A stretch of 64,000 nucleotides of DNA. It comes from Bacteroidota bacterium (GTDB lineage Bacteria; Bacteroidota; Bacteroidia; Flavobacteriales; Weeksellaceae). The position numbers and the translations under genes are program-made. This document shows positions 46,165 to 54,560 of the stretch, piece by piece; the first letter of the stretch is position 1; each line of letters starts with the position of its first letter. The notes beneath the pieces were generated by a model that was not told where the DNA came from, made no database searches, and saw nothing but the letters and a program-made list of their open reading frames with translations. Location of the stretch: positions 1-64,000 of the forward strand of contig JAFAFC010000010.1 in NCBI GenBank assembly GCA_023423715.1. Reading direction: 5' to 3'.

Positions 46165-47625
46165 ATGAAAAATCTAAAATTAGGAATTTCAGCATTGGCA
46201 CTTACTGTTGCCTCTACTGTTTTTGCTCAGACGACAACCAATCCGTGGTTAATCGGAGTTGGAGCGCACGGAGTAAACCACGTAGCTGCTGGAGGTGGTA
46301 TGAACAAATTTTTTGATAACTTAACAAGCAAGCAATTGTATAGCATTAATAACTATACGATTACTCCGCCGTTATCAAAATTAACAGTTGCTAGAAACTT
46401 ATCTAAAGGATTCGTTATCGACTGGCAAACTTCAGTAGGTAATGTTGATAACAAAAGATTCGGTACAGATAAGGAGTTTTTCTTAATGACTGGTCTTGGT
46501 ATTCAGTACAAATTCAATTCTCTTTGGAATGAAGAGTCTTGGTTCGATCCGTATATCAGATTGGGTGCTAACTACCTAAGACATGATTATACAGGAATGT
46601 CTTTTCCTGCAACTGATGTTAATGGGGAGGTTTATCCAGGGTACTCTTCAAAAGAGCCTTTTACTCAAAGAAGAGCTGATCACTTTGCAGTTAATGGAGG
46701 TTTAGGATCTAACTTCTGGATTACTAAAAACTTTGGTTTAGGTATTCAAGGAGATTATGTAACTACACCAGTTGATAAATCTGATGTTGCTAATTTCTGG
46801 CAAGCTTCTGCTTCATTGTTATTCAGATTTGGTAACACTGACAGAGATAAAGATGGTATTCCAGATAAAGAAGATGCATGTCCAGATGAGCCAGGTTTAG
46901 CTGAGTTCCAAGGATGTCCTGATACTGACGGTGATGGTATTCCAGATAAAGATGATGCATGTCCAGATGTTGCAGGTCCAAAAGAAAACAACGGTTGTCC
47001 TTGGCCAGATACTGACGGTGACGGAGTATTAGACAAAGATGATGCATGTCCAGATGTTGCTGGTCCAGCTGAAAATAACGGTTGTCCTTGGCCAGATACT
47101 GATGGTGACGGAGTATTAGATAAAGATGATGCTTGTCCTACAGTTCCAGGTCTTAAAGAATACAACGGATGTCCTAAGCCTGATTCTGCGTACGCTGAAG
47201 AAGCTACAAAAGAATTAAGAGATATCTTGTTCGACTTCAACAAAGCAACAATCAATGCTCAGTCTAACGCTAAATTAGATCAAGCTGCTTCAATTATCAA
47301 AGGTTCTAACTCAGGAAGATTCTTACTTGAAGGTCATACTGATAAGAAAGGTGCTGATGCTTACAACTTGAAGTTATCTCAACAAAGAGCTGCTGCAGTT
47401 GTTAAAGCTTTAGAATCAAGAGGAGTTAATCCAAGTCAATTGAAATCTAGAGGTTTAGGTGAGCAAGAAGCTACTGTAGCTGAAACTGCTTCTAACGAAG
47501 AAAGACAAGCTGATAGAAAAGTAGTTGTAAAAGCTATTGATGCTGACGCTTGGGAAGCTATCCAAAAATCAGACTTACCAGTAGTTAAAACTTCTGCTAA
47601 GAAAGTTGTTAAAAAGAAAAAATAA
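46165..47625 (+). CDS. OmpA-family protein with thrombospondin type-3 calcium-binding repeats
   Basis: The 486-residue product has a signal peptide (residues 1-21, ending STVFA-Q), an N-terminal beta-barrel of about 200 residues, and four Asp-rich repeats (DTDGDGIPDKDDACPD type) at about 226-338. The OmpA C-terminal peptidoglycan-binding domain follows with DILFDFNKATINAQSNAKLD, the GHTDKKGADAYNLKLSQQRA stretch and GVNPSQLKSRGLGEQEATV. The repeats resemble type-3 thrombospondin repeats that bind calcium. The last residues are Lys-rich. It probably anchors the outer membrane to peptidoglycan. Its repeat codons are nearly identical, so they arose by internal duplication. Confidence 0.92.
   Translation: MKNLKLGISALALTVASTVFAQTTTNPWLIGVGAHGVNHVAAGGGMNKFFDNLTSKQLYSINNYTITPPLSKLTVARNLSKGFVIDWQTSVGNVDNKRFGTDKEFFLMTGLGIQYKFNSLWNEESWFDPYIRLGANYLRHDYTGMSFPATDVNGEVYPGYSSKEPFTQRRADHFAVNGGLGSNFWITKNFGLGIQGDYVTTPVDKSDVANFWQASASLLFRFGNTDRDKDGIPDKEDACPDEPGLAEFQGCPDTDGDGIPDKDDACPDVAGPKENNGCPWPDTDGDGVLDKDDACPDVAGPAENNGCPWPDTDGDGVLDKDDACPTVPGLKEYNGCPKPDSAYAEEATKELRDILFDFNKATINAQSNAKLDQAASIIKGSNSGRFLLEGHTDKKGADAYNLKLSQQRAAAVVKALESRGVNPSQLKSRGLGEQEATVAETASNEERQADRKVVVKAIDADAWEAIQKSDLPVVKTSAKKVVKKKK
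46846..47180 (+). repeat. Tandem coding repeat of about 87 bases (Asp-rich calcium repeats)
   Basis: Units beginning GATACTGACGGTGATGG or a close variant recur at about 46921, 47008 and 47095, with a diverged first unit at about 46846. They encode DTDGDG(I/V)xDKDDACP followed by a GC-P-W/P linker. Similar DNA allows unit gain or loss by slippage. Confidence 0.8.
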
Positions 47626-47649
47626 GTAAATTATTTTTCTAAATAATAA

Positions 47650-47678
47650 GCGCCCTCAGTAATGAGGGCGTTTTTTTA
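47650..47678 (+). terminator. Terminator of the ompA-like gene
   Basis: CGCCCTCA (47651-47658) pairs perfectly with TGAGGGCG (47663-47670) around GTAA and is followed by seven T residues. It lies about 25 bases after the stop codon. Confidence 0.92.
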
Positions 47679-47718
47679 TTTCAAAATTTTGTATTTTTGC
47701 AATCTAAAATTCATAAAT

Positions 47719-48459
47719 ATGGGTCGCGCATTCGAATATAGAAAGGCTTCAAAAATGGCTAGATGGGATAAAATGGCCAAAACATTTTCAAAAATTGGTA
47801 AAGATATAGCCATTGCGGTTAAAGCTGGCGGTCCTGATCCAGAATCAAATCCCGCGCTTAGACGTTGCGTTCAGAATGCTAAAGGGGCGAATATGCCTAA
47901 AGATAATGTAGAGAGAGCAATTAAGAAAGCTTCTGGAGCAGATGCTGAACAATACGACGAGATTACGTATGAAGGATATGGACAAGGTGGAGTTGCTTTT
48001 TTTGTAGAATGTACAACAAATAACCCAACTCGTACAGTTGCTAATGTTCGTGCTATTTTTAATAAATTCGACGGAAACCTGGGTAAAAATGGAGAACTTG
48101 CTTTTATTTTTGATCGTAAAGGTGTCTTTACTATTGATAAAGCATCCATAAAAATGGATTGGGATGAGTTTGAAATGGAGATGATTGATGGTGGTGCTGA
48201 AGATATCGAGTCCGATGATGAAGAAGTTTTAGTAACCACAGCATTTGAAGATTTTGGTGCGTTTTCGCATAAATTAGAAGAAATTGGAATTGAAGCTAAA
48301 AGTGGAGAACTACAACGTATTCCCAATAACACCAAAGAGGTTACGGAAGAGCAGTTTAAAAATAATATGAAGATGTTAGAGCGCTTTGAAGAAGATGATG
48401 ATGTGCAAAACGTGTATCATAATATGGAAATTACGGACGCTCTATTAGAAAGTTTGTAA
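47719..48459 (+). CDS. yebC: YebC/PmpR family protein
   Basis: The 246-residue product begins MGRAFEYRKASKMARWDKMA, the usual start of YebC. An in-frame ATG 57 bases upstream would add an unrelated 19-residue leader running back into the ompA terminator, so I reject it. The three-domain YebC fold is visible (NPALRRCVQNAKGANMPKDN, GGVAFFVECTTNNPTRT, GELQRIPNNTKEV). Family members were described as transcription regulators, and some are now linked to translation at proline stretches. A -7 element TATTTTTG at 47692-47699 lies upstream. Confidence 0.92.
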   Translation: MGRAFEYRKASKMARWDKMAKTFSKIGKDIAIAVKAGGPDPESNPALRRCVQNAKGANMPKDNVERAIKKASGADAEQYDEITYEGYGQGGVAFFVECTTNNPTRTVANVRAIFNKFDGNLGKNGELAFIFDRKGVFTIDKASIKMDWDEFEMEMIDGGAEDIESDDEEVLVTTAFEDFGAFSHKLEEIGIEAKSGELQRIPNNTKEVTEEQFKNNMKMLERFEEDDDVQNVYHNMEITDALLESL

Positions 48460-48484
48460 ACTAACTTCAAATTAAAATAGAAAC

Positions 48485-48513
48485 AAAAAACTCAGGCTTA
48501 GCCTGAGTTTTTT
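48485..48513. terminator. Bidirectional terminator between yebC and GNAT gene
   Basis: ACTCAGGC (48490-48497) and GCCTGAGT (48501-48508) form a perfect stem around TTA with A and T tracts on each side. Its right edge overlaps the stop codon of the minus-strand GNAT gene. Confidence 0.92.
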
Positions 48514-48799
48514 ATTTTAGAAAAATATCTTCAACATCGGCCATACGAGTCATAACAGATCTTGCGTATGAGCAATGTGGATACACTTTTAGATTGTTTT
48601 CACGAGCAAATTTGATGGCTTCTTCAACCAAATACTTACCCATGCCTCGTCCTTCGAATTTTGGGTGAACCAAAACAAAAGAAATTATCATTTTATGATC
48701 TTCGGGAAAAATGGTATAAGTTAATCTACCAATTTCCTCCGTTTCATTATGAAGGGCAAGAAAACCTCCATTTCCAGATTTATTATTTTCGAATCGCAT
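48512..48799 (-). CDS. Small GNAT-family N-acetyltransferase (PF14542-like)
   Basis: The 95-residue product has the acetyl-CoA-binding motif VHPKFEGRGMGKYLVEEAIK (about residues 49-68) and the YPHCSYARSVM end typical of the small Gcn5-related acetyltransferases (PF14542). It lacks the larger substrate domain of ordinary GNATs. The substrate is unknown. It lies 33 bases after the RDD gene on the minus strand and probably shares its transcript. Confidence 0.82.
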   Translation of the reverse strand: MRFENNKSGNGGFLALHNETEEIGRLTYTIFPEDHKMIISFVLVHPKFEGRGMGKYLVEEAIKFARENNLKVYPHCSYARSVMTRMADVEDIFLK

Positions 48800-48832
48800 T
48801 TTCTTATTTTTTAATAAACTAATCTACAAAAA

Positions 48833-49585
48833 TTATGCTTCTTTTCCGGTATAGAAATTATAGTCTTTGATTACGATACCCACAAATTGTTTTTCCGTCA
48901 TCGCCGTTTTATCAAAATCAACTTTAATAATTTCCTTAATCTTGTCCGAAAGCTTGGTGATCACCTGTCGATCGTCGATAAGTATTGCTTTTTGATAATT
49001 TGCCTTTATAATTCGCATATCATTATCGGATAAGGCAATAACTTGCGGGAATGTAGGGATATAATCTTCTTTTAGATTTTCTAAAATCGTATGGGAAATA
49101 TTGATGTTATTTTTAAGCGAAATGACCGCTGTTCCCGATGCTAAACCTCCCAATCGTTGATTGTTGTTGGATAGAATCATACTAAGGACACCCGCAATCC
49201 CAGCAGTAATGTAAATGTCAATTAAACGAAAAATCCAACGAATAAAAAAATCGGTAAACGTCGCTTGATAGCCGTCAATTTTTACCACTTTAATTTTCAT
49301 CAATTTTTTACCAAAGGTTTGTCCTTCCATAAGGCTTTCCAGCACCAACGTGTAAATGTGTGCCGGTAACGTTATTATGGTGAATAATGCCATTGCTGAT
49401 GTGGTATCAATTGAACCTAAAAAATCCCCAATTCCTAATAGATGTAGAACGATGTAGTAGATAAAACTGATAAAAGCTATTCTAATTAAGCTATCAATGA
49501 TGAAAGCCACAATTCTGTCGCCAATACTCGCCAAAGCAAAATTAATATTTACATTTTGTGATGTGGTAATAGCAATTTGAGACAT
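48833..49585 (-). CDS. RDD family membrane protein
   Basis: The 250-residue product has the RDD start pattern NFALASIGDRIVAFIIDSLI (about residues 15-34), with further membrane segments near 39-51, 65-85 and 120-142. It ends in a soluble tail of about 90 residues (SDKIKEIIKVDFDKTAM). RDD proteins are integral membrane proteins of mostly unknown role. It is divergent from the SpoIIM-like gene with only 23 bases between the start codons. The same pairing of RDD, SpoIIM-like, MoxR and DUF58 genes is known in other phyla, so it likely belongs to that cluster. Confidence 0.85.
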   Translation of the reverse strand: MSQIAITTSQNVNINFALASIGDRIVAFIIDSLIRIAFISFIYYIVLHLLGIGDFLGSIDTTSAMALFTIITLPAHIYTLVLESLMEGQTFGKKLMKIKVVKIDGYQATFTDFFIRWIFRLIDIYITAGIAGVLSMILSNNNQRLGGLASGTAVISLKNNINISHTILENLKEDYIPTFPQVIALSDNDMRIIKANYQKAILIDDRQVITKLSDKIKEIIKVDFDKTAMTEKQFVGIVIKDYNFYTGKEA

Positions 49586-49608
49586 ATTTTTTATTATTTT
49601 AGCTTGGT

Positions 49609-50589
49609 ATGAGAGAAGTTGCCTTTATAAAGCAAAATAAAGAAAAATGGTTGGAAGTAGAGCGGGTGATCAACGGAAAAGATAAAAAAAATCCGGATGA
49701 TCTCTCTTCTATGTATATTAATTTAATTAACGATCTCTCTTTTGCCCAAACCTATTATCCGAAAAGCAATACAACGGTTTATCTCAATTATTTGTCTTCT
49801 CGAATCTACCAAAATATTTACAAAACCAAGCGAGCTGAGAAAAATAAACTTGTTGAATTCTTTAAAACCGAGGTTCCTTTAACGATCTATCAATACCGTC
49901 GATATCTTATTTATGCATTTGCGCTTTTCACAATTTTCGTTTCTTTTGGGGTGATTTCTTCCATTTACGATAAGGAATTTGCCAATCTAATTTTGGGAGA
50001 TGGTTACGTAAATATGACTATTGAGAATATTGAAAAGAATAATGAAATGGGCGTTTATCAGCAAGGTTCTTCTTGGGGAATGAGCTTTTTGATTATTTTA
50101 AATAACCTAAAAGTTGGGGCAACCTTATTTTTACTTGGGATTTTTGGAGGTGTAGGGACGGTTTGGTCTTTGTTTCGAAACAGCGTTATGTTAGGGACAT
50201 TTCAGTATTTTTTTGCGGAGCGTCATGCTTTATTAGATTCTGCGAGAGGAATTTGGTTGCACGGAACTTTTGAAATTTTTGCAATGGTGATCGAGGCGAT
50301 GGCAGGATTGGTTTTGGGAGCGTCCATTTTGTTTCCTAAAACACGATCGCGACTGGATTCATTTAAAGTTGGTTTTCGCGATTCATTTAAGATATTTGCG
50401 AGTACCATTCCATTTACCATTGTTGCTGGTTTAATTGAAGGTTATCTTACACGTCATGCATTGAAATTACCTTTATTTATCAATGGAATCATCATTTTCG
50501 GATGTTTATTTATATTAGTATATTACTACATCATTTACCCATATCGGGTTCATAAAAAAGCAAAAAACACCTATGCTGCAATTCTTTAA
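49609..50589 (+). CDS. SpoIIM-like (stage II sporulation M family) membrane protein
   Basis: The 326-residue product has a soluble N-terminal part of about 90 residues (MREVAFIKQNKEKWLEVERV) and then several membrane segments, with the GVGTVWSLFRNSVMLGTFQY region and HGTFEIFAMVIEAMAGLVLG, which resemble SpoIIM/DUF95 proteins. In non-sporulating bacteria such genes sit beside MoxR, DUF58 and RDD genes. Its function is not established. It overlaps the next gene by 17 bases and is divergent from the RDD gene. Confidence 0.82.
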   Translation: MREVAFIKQNKEKWLEVERVINGKDKKNPDDLSSMYINLINDLSFAQTYYPKSNTTVYLNYLSSRIYQNIYKTKRAEKNKLVEFFKTEVPLTIYQYRRYLIYAFALFTIFVSFGVISSIYDKEFANLILGDGYVNMTIENIEKNNEMGVYQQGSSWGMSFLIILNNLKVGATLFLLGIFGGVGTVWSLFRNSVMLGTFQYFFAERHALLDSARGIWLHGTFEIFAMVIEAMAGLVLGASILFPKTRSRLDSFKVGFRDSFKIFASTIPFTIVAGLIEGYLTRHALKLPLFINGIIIFGCLFILVYYYIIYPYRVHKKAKNTYAAIL

Positions 50590-51538
50590 AAAGCGGGATT
50601 TCGGATCCTTTATTTCCGATACATTTAATTTTTTCAAGGTTTATGGAAAAAACTATTTCAAAAATTATTTTTTATTGAATGGAATTTTTCTACTACTAAT
50701 GTTGGTGGTTCTTGCCGTAGGTTTTGGTCAATTTTTTGCACAATTATTTGGATCTAACGTTTCGGGACAGAGTTATTATTTTGAACAGTATTTTCAGGAA
50801 AATGAATTCATGTTAATAATAACTGTTATTGGAGTTATTATTTTGTCCATTGCCATTTCCGTGATTGCGTATGCATTTCCTGTTTTTTATATGAAACTGG
50901 CTTCGGAAACAGGACGGAATAATTTTAAAAGCGATGAACTTCTTGCCGAATTGAAGAAGAATGCAGGGAAACTTTTCAAACTTTTTCTTGGGATAACATT
51001 TATCGTTACTCCCATTTTTCTAATTCTTTTCGTTGTTTCCTACTTATTGTTGCTTATTTTAATCGGGTTTTTCTTGTTGTTACTTTTAGTTCCAACATCG
51101 TTTAATATCACTTATTTCTTGATGTTTGATTATTTGTCAAGACCCAATCGAAGCTTTTTTGATTCGTTAAGCTATGCGTTTCGTTCGCAATTTTCTTATC
51201 AAAATGCGAATGAAAAATCACCTTTTTGGAAATATTGGGGAGCTACATGCGTTATTTTTATCATTTATTACGTCTTGTCTACGATCATTTCTATTGTTCC
51301 GTTTCTGATAATTTGGTTTTCGGCTTTCACTGTTCCGCAGGGCGGCGAGGCCAATCCATTCAATGAAACAACAGCCGTTATCTTGGTGGTAACCTATATG
51401 ATTTCAATTTTCGTTTCGTATGTCATGATGAACATGATTGCAGTGAATTCTGGGTTGATGTATTACGATAACAGAACCGATATTCATCAGGAATTGGATA
51501 TGCAAGAAATTGATCGAATTGGACAGCATGAAATCTAA
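50573..51538 (+). CDS. Multi-pass membrane protein of the MoxR/DUF58 cluster
   Basis: The 321-residue product starts MLQFFKKRDFGSFISDTFNF and has about six long hydrophobic stretches, for example NGIFLLLMLVVLAVGFGQFF and FIVTPIFLILFVVSYLLLLI. It resembles DUF4013-type membrane proteins, but the match is not certain. It overlaps the preceding gene by 17 bases and the following gene by 11 bases, so the three are translationally coupled. No function can be assigned. Confidence 0.8.
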   Translation: MLQFFKKRDFGSFISDTFNFFKVYGKNYFKNYFLLNGIFLLLMLVVLAVGFGQFFAQLFGSNVSGQSYYFEQYFQENEFMLIITVIGVIILSIAISVIAYAFPVFYMKLASETGRNNFKSDELLAELKKNAGKLFKLFLGITFIVTPIFLILFVVSYLLLLILIGFFLLLLLVPTSFNITYFLMFDYLSRPNRSFFDSLSYAFRSQFSYQNANEKSPFWKYWGATCVIFIIYYVLSTIISIVPFLIIWFSAFTVPQGGEANPFNETTAVILVVTYMISIFVSYVMMNMIAVNSGLMYYDNRTDIHQELDMQEIDRIGQHEI

Positions 51539-52322
51539 ATTTTTATTTGTTTTTGTATGTATTTTTAGCTTGGCTTTTGGTCAGGTAGATTCTGTCGTTA
51601 CCAAAACCGTGGATAGTGTGACGGTCGAAGTAATACCTTATAACAGCAAAGATTATCTAAAAGTAGATTCATTAATAAAACTAAAACCAACTACGGAAAA
51701 CATCGTTTTCCCAAAAGATTTTCCCGAGAAATTCAAATCAAAATACAAAGGAGAGGAGTTTGATTACACTTTGGTTAAACCAAAAGAATCCATTATGGAA
51801 CGCATGCTCCGAAGGATTTCTAAAATACTTTCATCGATATTTGGGGAAATGGATCCTTTTAAAGCTGGGGATATTGCAACAACTATTTTTAGAATTATTG
51901 CAATCGGAGTAATCGGATTTTTGCTGTATTTTTTAATTCGGTTTTTGGTGGGGAAAGACGGGAATTTCTTTTTCTCGAAGAAGAATAAAAAGCTTAAAAT
52001 TGCTTCACATGATTTGGATGAAAATATTCATGAAATTGATTTTCAAACAAGCATTGCGAAATACGAAGCTCAAAAAGACTGGCGTTATGCAATCCGATAT
52101 CAATTTTTATTTGTTTTAAAAAAACTTTCAGACCAGAAAATTATTGATTGGAATCCTGAAAAAACGAATAAAGATTATTTAAAAGAAATTCAAAATTCAT
52201 CCGATAAACAGGCTTTCAGAAAGCTGGTTTATATTTTCGATAATGTTTGGTACGGTGAATTTGAAGTTGGAGAGTCCGAATACAACGTGTTCAAAACCGA
52301 ATTTCAAAACTTTAGAAAATAA
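51528..52322 (+). CDS. DUF4129 protein of the MoxR/DUF58 cluster
   Basis: The 264-residue product has a signal-like start (MKSKFLFVFVCIFSLAFGQ), a periplasmic part of about 100 residues, one membrane segment at about 123-143 (IFRIIAIGVIGFLLYFLIRF), and a cytoplasmic C-terminal DUF4129 domain with FLFVLKKLSDQKIIDWNPEK and FRKLVYIFDNVWYGEFEV. I chose the ATG at 51528, which overlaps the previous gene. DUF4129 domains often occur with transglutaminase or MoxR-DUF58 genes. DUF4350 follows after 5 bases. Confidence 0.85.
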   Translation: MKSKFLFVFVCIFSLAFGQVDSVVTKTVDSVTVEVIPYNSKDYLKVDSLIKLKPTTENIVFPKDFPEKFKSKYKGEEFDYTLVKPKESIMERMLRRISKILSSIFGEMDPFKAGDIATTIFRIIAIGVIGFLLYFLIRFLVGKDGNFFFSKKNKKLKIASHDLDENIHEIDFQTSIAKYEAQKDWRYAIRYQFLFVLKKLSDQKIIDWNPEKTNKDYLKEIQNSSDKQAFRKLVYIFDNVWYGEFEVGESEYNVFKTEFQNFRK

Positions 52323-52327
52323 ACGGT

Positions 52328-53491
52328 ATGAATAGAACACTGAAACTATATGCTATTATTTTCGTTGCTCTGGTGGCGGTTTTGGCCATCATGCAATTAA
52401 CGCGCAAGGAAGTTACCGATTGGCGCAAGACGTATGAATTGACATCCAAAACTCCTTTTGGATTGTATATTTTCAACAAAGAATCCTCGTCAATTTTCAA
52501 AAATAAAATAACGAAAATATCCGAAACACCTTTTGAATACTATCGAGCAAATCCCAAGAAAAAGGCTCACAATATTCTTATAATTGAACAAAGTTTAGAT
52601 CAAAGTTCATGGAAAAAAATCGTTCAAGAAGCTGAAAAAGGAGCAGACGTGATGATTTTTCAAGAACATTTGTATGGTTTTGTTTTGGATACACTGAAAA
52701 TTGGTTCGCCCGCGAATGTCAATTTCGAAGAGATCAATACCATGAATCTTACGGATGTAAAGTTTCAAAAAGACAGCATTGTTATTGATAAACTTCCTGG
52801 GAGAAGTGGTTTTCACGGCATTGGTAAGGAAGTAGAGATTTTAGGATTGAACAATTCTTCTTCAAAAAAAATAGGTGCCAATTTTATTAGAAGAAAGGTG
52901 GGCAGAGGTGCTATTTACATTCATACAGAGCCTTTGGTGCTTACCAACTATTATCTTTTAGAAAAGCAAAATTATCGTTATACACAAGATGTTTTGTCTT
53001 ATTTGCCAGATCGAGAAACCATTTGGTTTAATGAAAAAGCGGACGTAACATCGTCTTCAGAAATGCGGTATATTTTAAGCCAACCCGCATTGCGTAATGC
53101 ATGGTGGCTGTTTTTAGCAGGAATGATTTTGTTTATATTTTTCACTGCAAAACGTAAGCAACGCATCATCCCAACGATTGAACCATTACAAAATAAGTCG
53201 GTTGATTTCGTTAAAAGCATTGGAAATTTATATCTTCAGGAAGGCGATTTCCATGACATGATGGCTAAAAAAGCACAGTATTTTTTACATAAAGTCCGAT
53301 TAGAATTACTTTTGGATACGTCCCAATTGAATGATGATTTCGTTCGAAAACTCAATCTCAAAACGGGAGTGTCAATAGATAAAATTACAGAAGCTGTTGG
53401 TTTAATGAAGAAAGCGATTGATCCTTATTCTTCCGTAATGAAAGAAGATTTGGAGAGGATGAATTCACTTTTAGACGAAATATACAAATAA
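52328..53491 (+). CDS. DUF4350 protein of the MoxR/DUF58 cluster
   Basis: The 387-residue product has an N-terminal membrane anchor (residues 6-22, LYAIIFVALVAVLAIMQ), an extracytoplasmic domain of about 230 residues that fits DUF4350 (TPFGLYIFNKESSSIF and RRKVGRGAIYIHTEPLVLTN), and a second membrane segment at about 257-275 (NAWWLFLAGMILFIFFTAK). A soluble C-terminal part follows. It resembles proteins encoded next to MoxR and DUF58 genes in several phyla. Function is unknown. Confidence 0.8.
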   Translation: MNRTLKLYAIIFVALVAVLAIMQLTRKEVTDWRKTYELTSKTPFGLYIFNKESSSIFKNKITKISETPFEYYRANPKKKAHNILIIEQSLDQSSWKKIVQEAEKGADVMIFQEHLYGFVLDTLKIGSPANVNFEEINTMNLTDVKFQKDSIVIDKLPGRSGFHGIGKEVEILGLNNSSSKKIGANFIRRKVGRGAIYIHTEPLVLTNYYLLEKQNYRYTQDVLSYLPDRETIWFNEKADVTSSSEMRYILSQPALRNAWWLFLAGMILFIFFTAKRKQRIIPTIEPLQNKSVDFVKSIGNLYLQEGDFHDMMAKKAQYFLHKVRLELLLDTSQLNDDFVRKLNLKTGVSIDKITEAVGLMKKAIDPYSSVMKEDLERMNSLLDEIYK

Positions 53492-53522
53492 CAGTTTCCA
53501 CCAAAAAATTAAAAAAAAGCGT

Positions 53523-54545
53523 ATGGAAAATTTTGAAAATAACGAAACCCCAATTCAGTCTGAGAGCTCTGAAAATACCCCTTTTCAGTCCCGAATTGAC
53601 ATGACGGAATTAAGACAAAATATCGAAAAAGTAAAAAACGAAATCGGAAAAGTGATTGTTGGCCAAGAAAGTATGGTGGAACATCTTTTGGCGGCTTTGC
53701 TATCCAACGGACATGTGATTATTGAAGGCGTTCCTGGAGTTGCGAAAACGATTACTGCTAAACTTCTTGCGAAAACGGTGGATGTTGGCTTTAGCCGAAT
53801 TCAGTTTACGCCTGATTTAATGCCTTCAGACATTTTAGGAACGTCGATTTTTAACGTCAAAAACTCAGAATTCGAATTCAAGAAAGGACCGATTTTTTCG
53901 AATTTCATTTTAATTGATGAGATCAACCGTTCGCCTGCGAAAACGCAAGCTGCCTTGTTCGAGGTGATGGAAGAGCGTCAAGTAACGATGGATGGAACAA
54001 GGTATCCGATGGACGAGCCTTTCTTGGTTGTAGCGACTCAAAACCCAATTGAACACGAAGGAACGTATCGTTTGCCGGAAGCGCAACTCGACCGTTTCTT
54101 GTTTAAAATTGAAGTTGGCTATCCGAATTTGGAGCAAGAAGTGAGAATCATCCAAAATCAGCATCAATCCAAGTTGGTTGATAAAACCGATGTCGTGGAA
54201 CGTGTGATTTCGGGAACGCAATTAAAAACGTATCAACAACAAGTGAAAGATATTATTGTTGAACCTAATTTGATTGAATATATCGCGAAAATCATTGTAA
54301 ACACAAGAGAAAATCAGTTTTTATATTTGGGAGCTTCGCCAAGAGCGAGTTTAGCTTTGTTGAATGCGTCTAAAGCTTTTGCTGCGATTAGGGGTCGCGA
54401 TTTTGTGACGCCAGAAGATATTAAAGAAGCGAGTTACGCGGTTTTAAGACACCGTGTGATGGTTTCTCCAGAACGTGAAATGGAAGGTCTTACGGCGGAT
54501 GAAATCATTCGTCAAATTTTAGAAACCATCGAGATTCCTCGTTAA
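53523..54545 (+). CDS. MoxR family AAA+ ATPase
   Basis: The 340-residue product has Walker A GVPGVAKT (about residues 72-79), Walker B FILIDEINRSP (about 133-143), the sensor-type ATQNPIEHEGTYRLPEAQLD segment and the C-terminal lid with ASPRASLALLNASKAFA. MoxR ATPases act as chaperones that assemble or activate partner complexes and are usually paired with DUF58 proteins, as here (15-base gap). The protein is cytoplasmic. No VWA-domain gene is seen in the cluster, unlike the Bat operon of Bacteroidetes. Confidence 0.95.
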   Translation: MENFENNETPIQSESSENTPFQSRIDMTELRQNIEKVKNEIGKVIVGQESMVEHLLAALLSNGHVIIEGVPGVAKTITAKLLAKTVDVGFSRIQFTPDLMPSDILGTSIFNVKNSEFEFKKGPIFSNFILIDEINRSPAKTQAALFEVMEERQVTMDGTRYPMDEPFLVVATQNPIEHEGTYRLPEAQLDRFLFKIEVGYPNLEQEVRIIQNQHQSKLVDKTDVVERVISGTQLKTYQQQVKDIIVEPNLIEYIAKIIVNTRENQFLYLGASPRASLALLNASKAFAAIRGRDFVTPEDIKEASYAVLRHRVMVSPEREMEGLTADEIIRQILETIEIPR

Positions 54546-54560
54546 TTTCGATTTCGAATT

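Noticed and set aside
46755..47255. 166-codon minus-strand frame opposite the OmpA repeats
   Set aside because: It is a repetitive Ser/Pro-rich shadow of the Asp-rich repeat coding sequence.
47662..47718. Extended N-terminus for YebC
   Set aside because: The extra 19 residues start inside the ompA terminator and are not part of the YebC family start MGRAFE.
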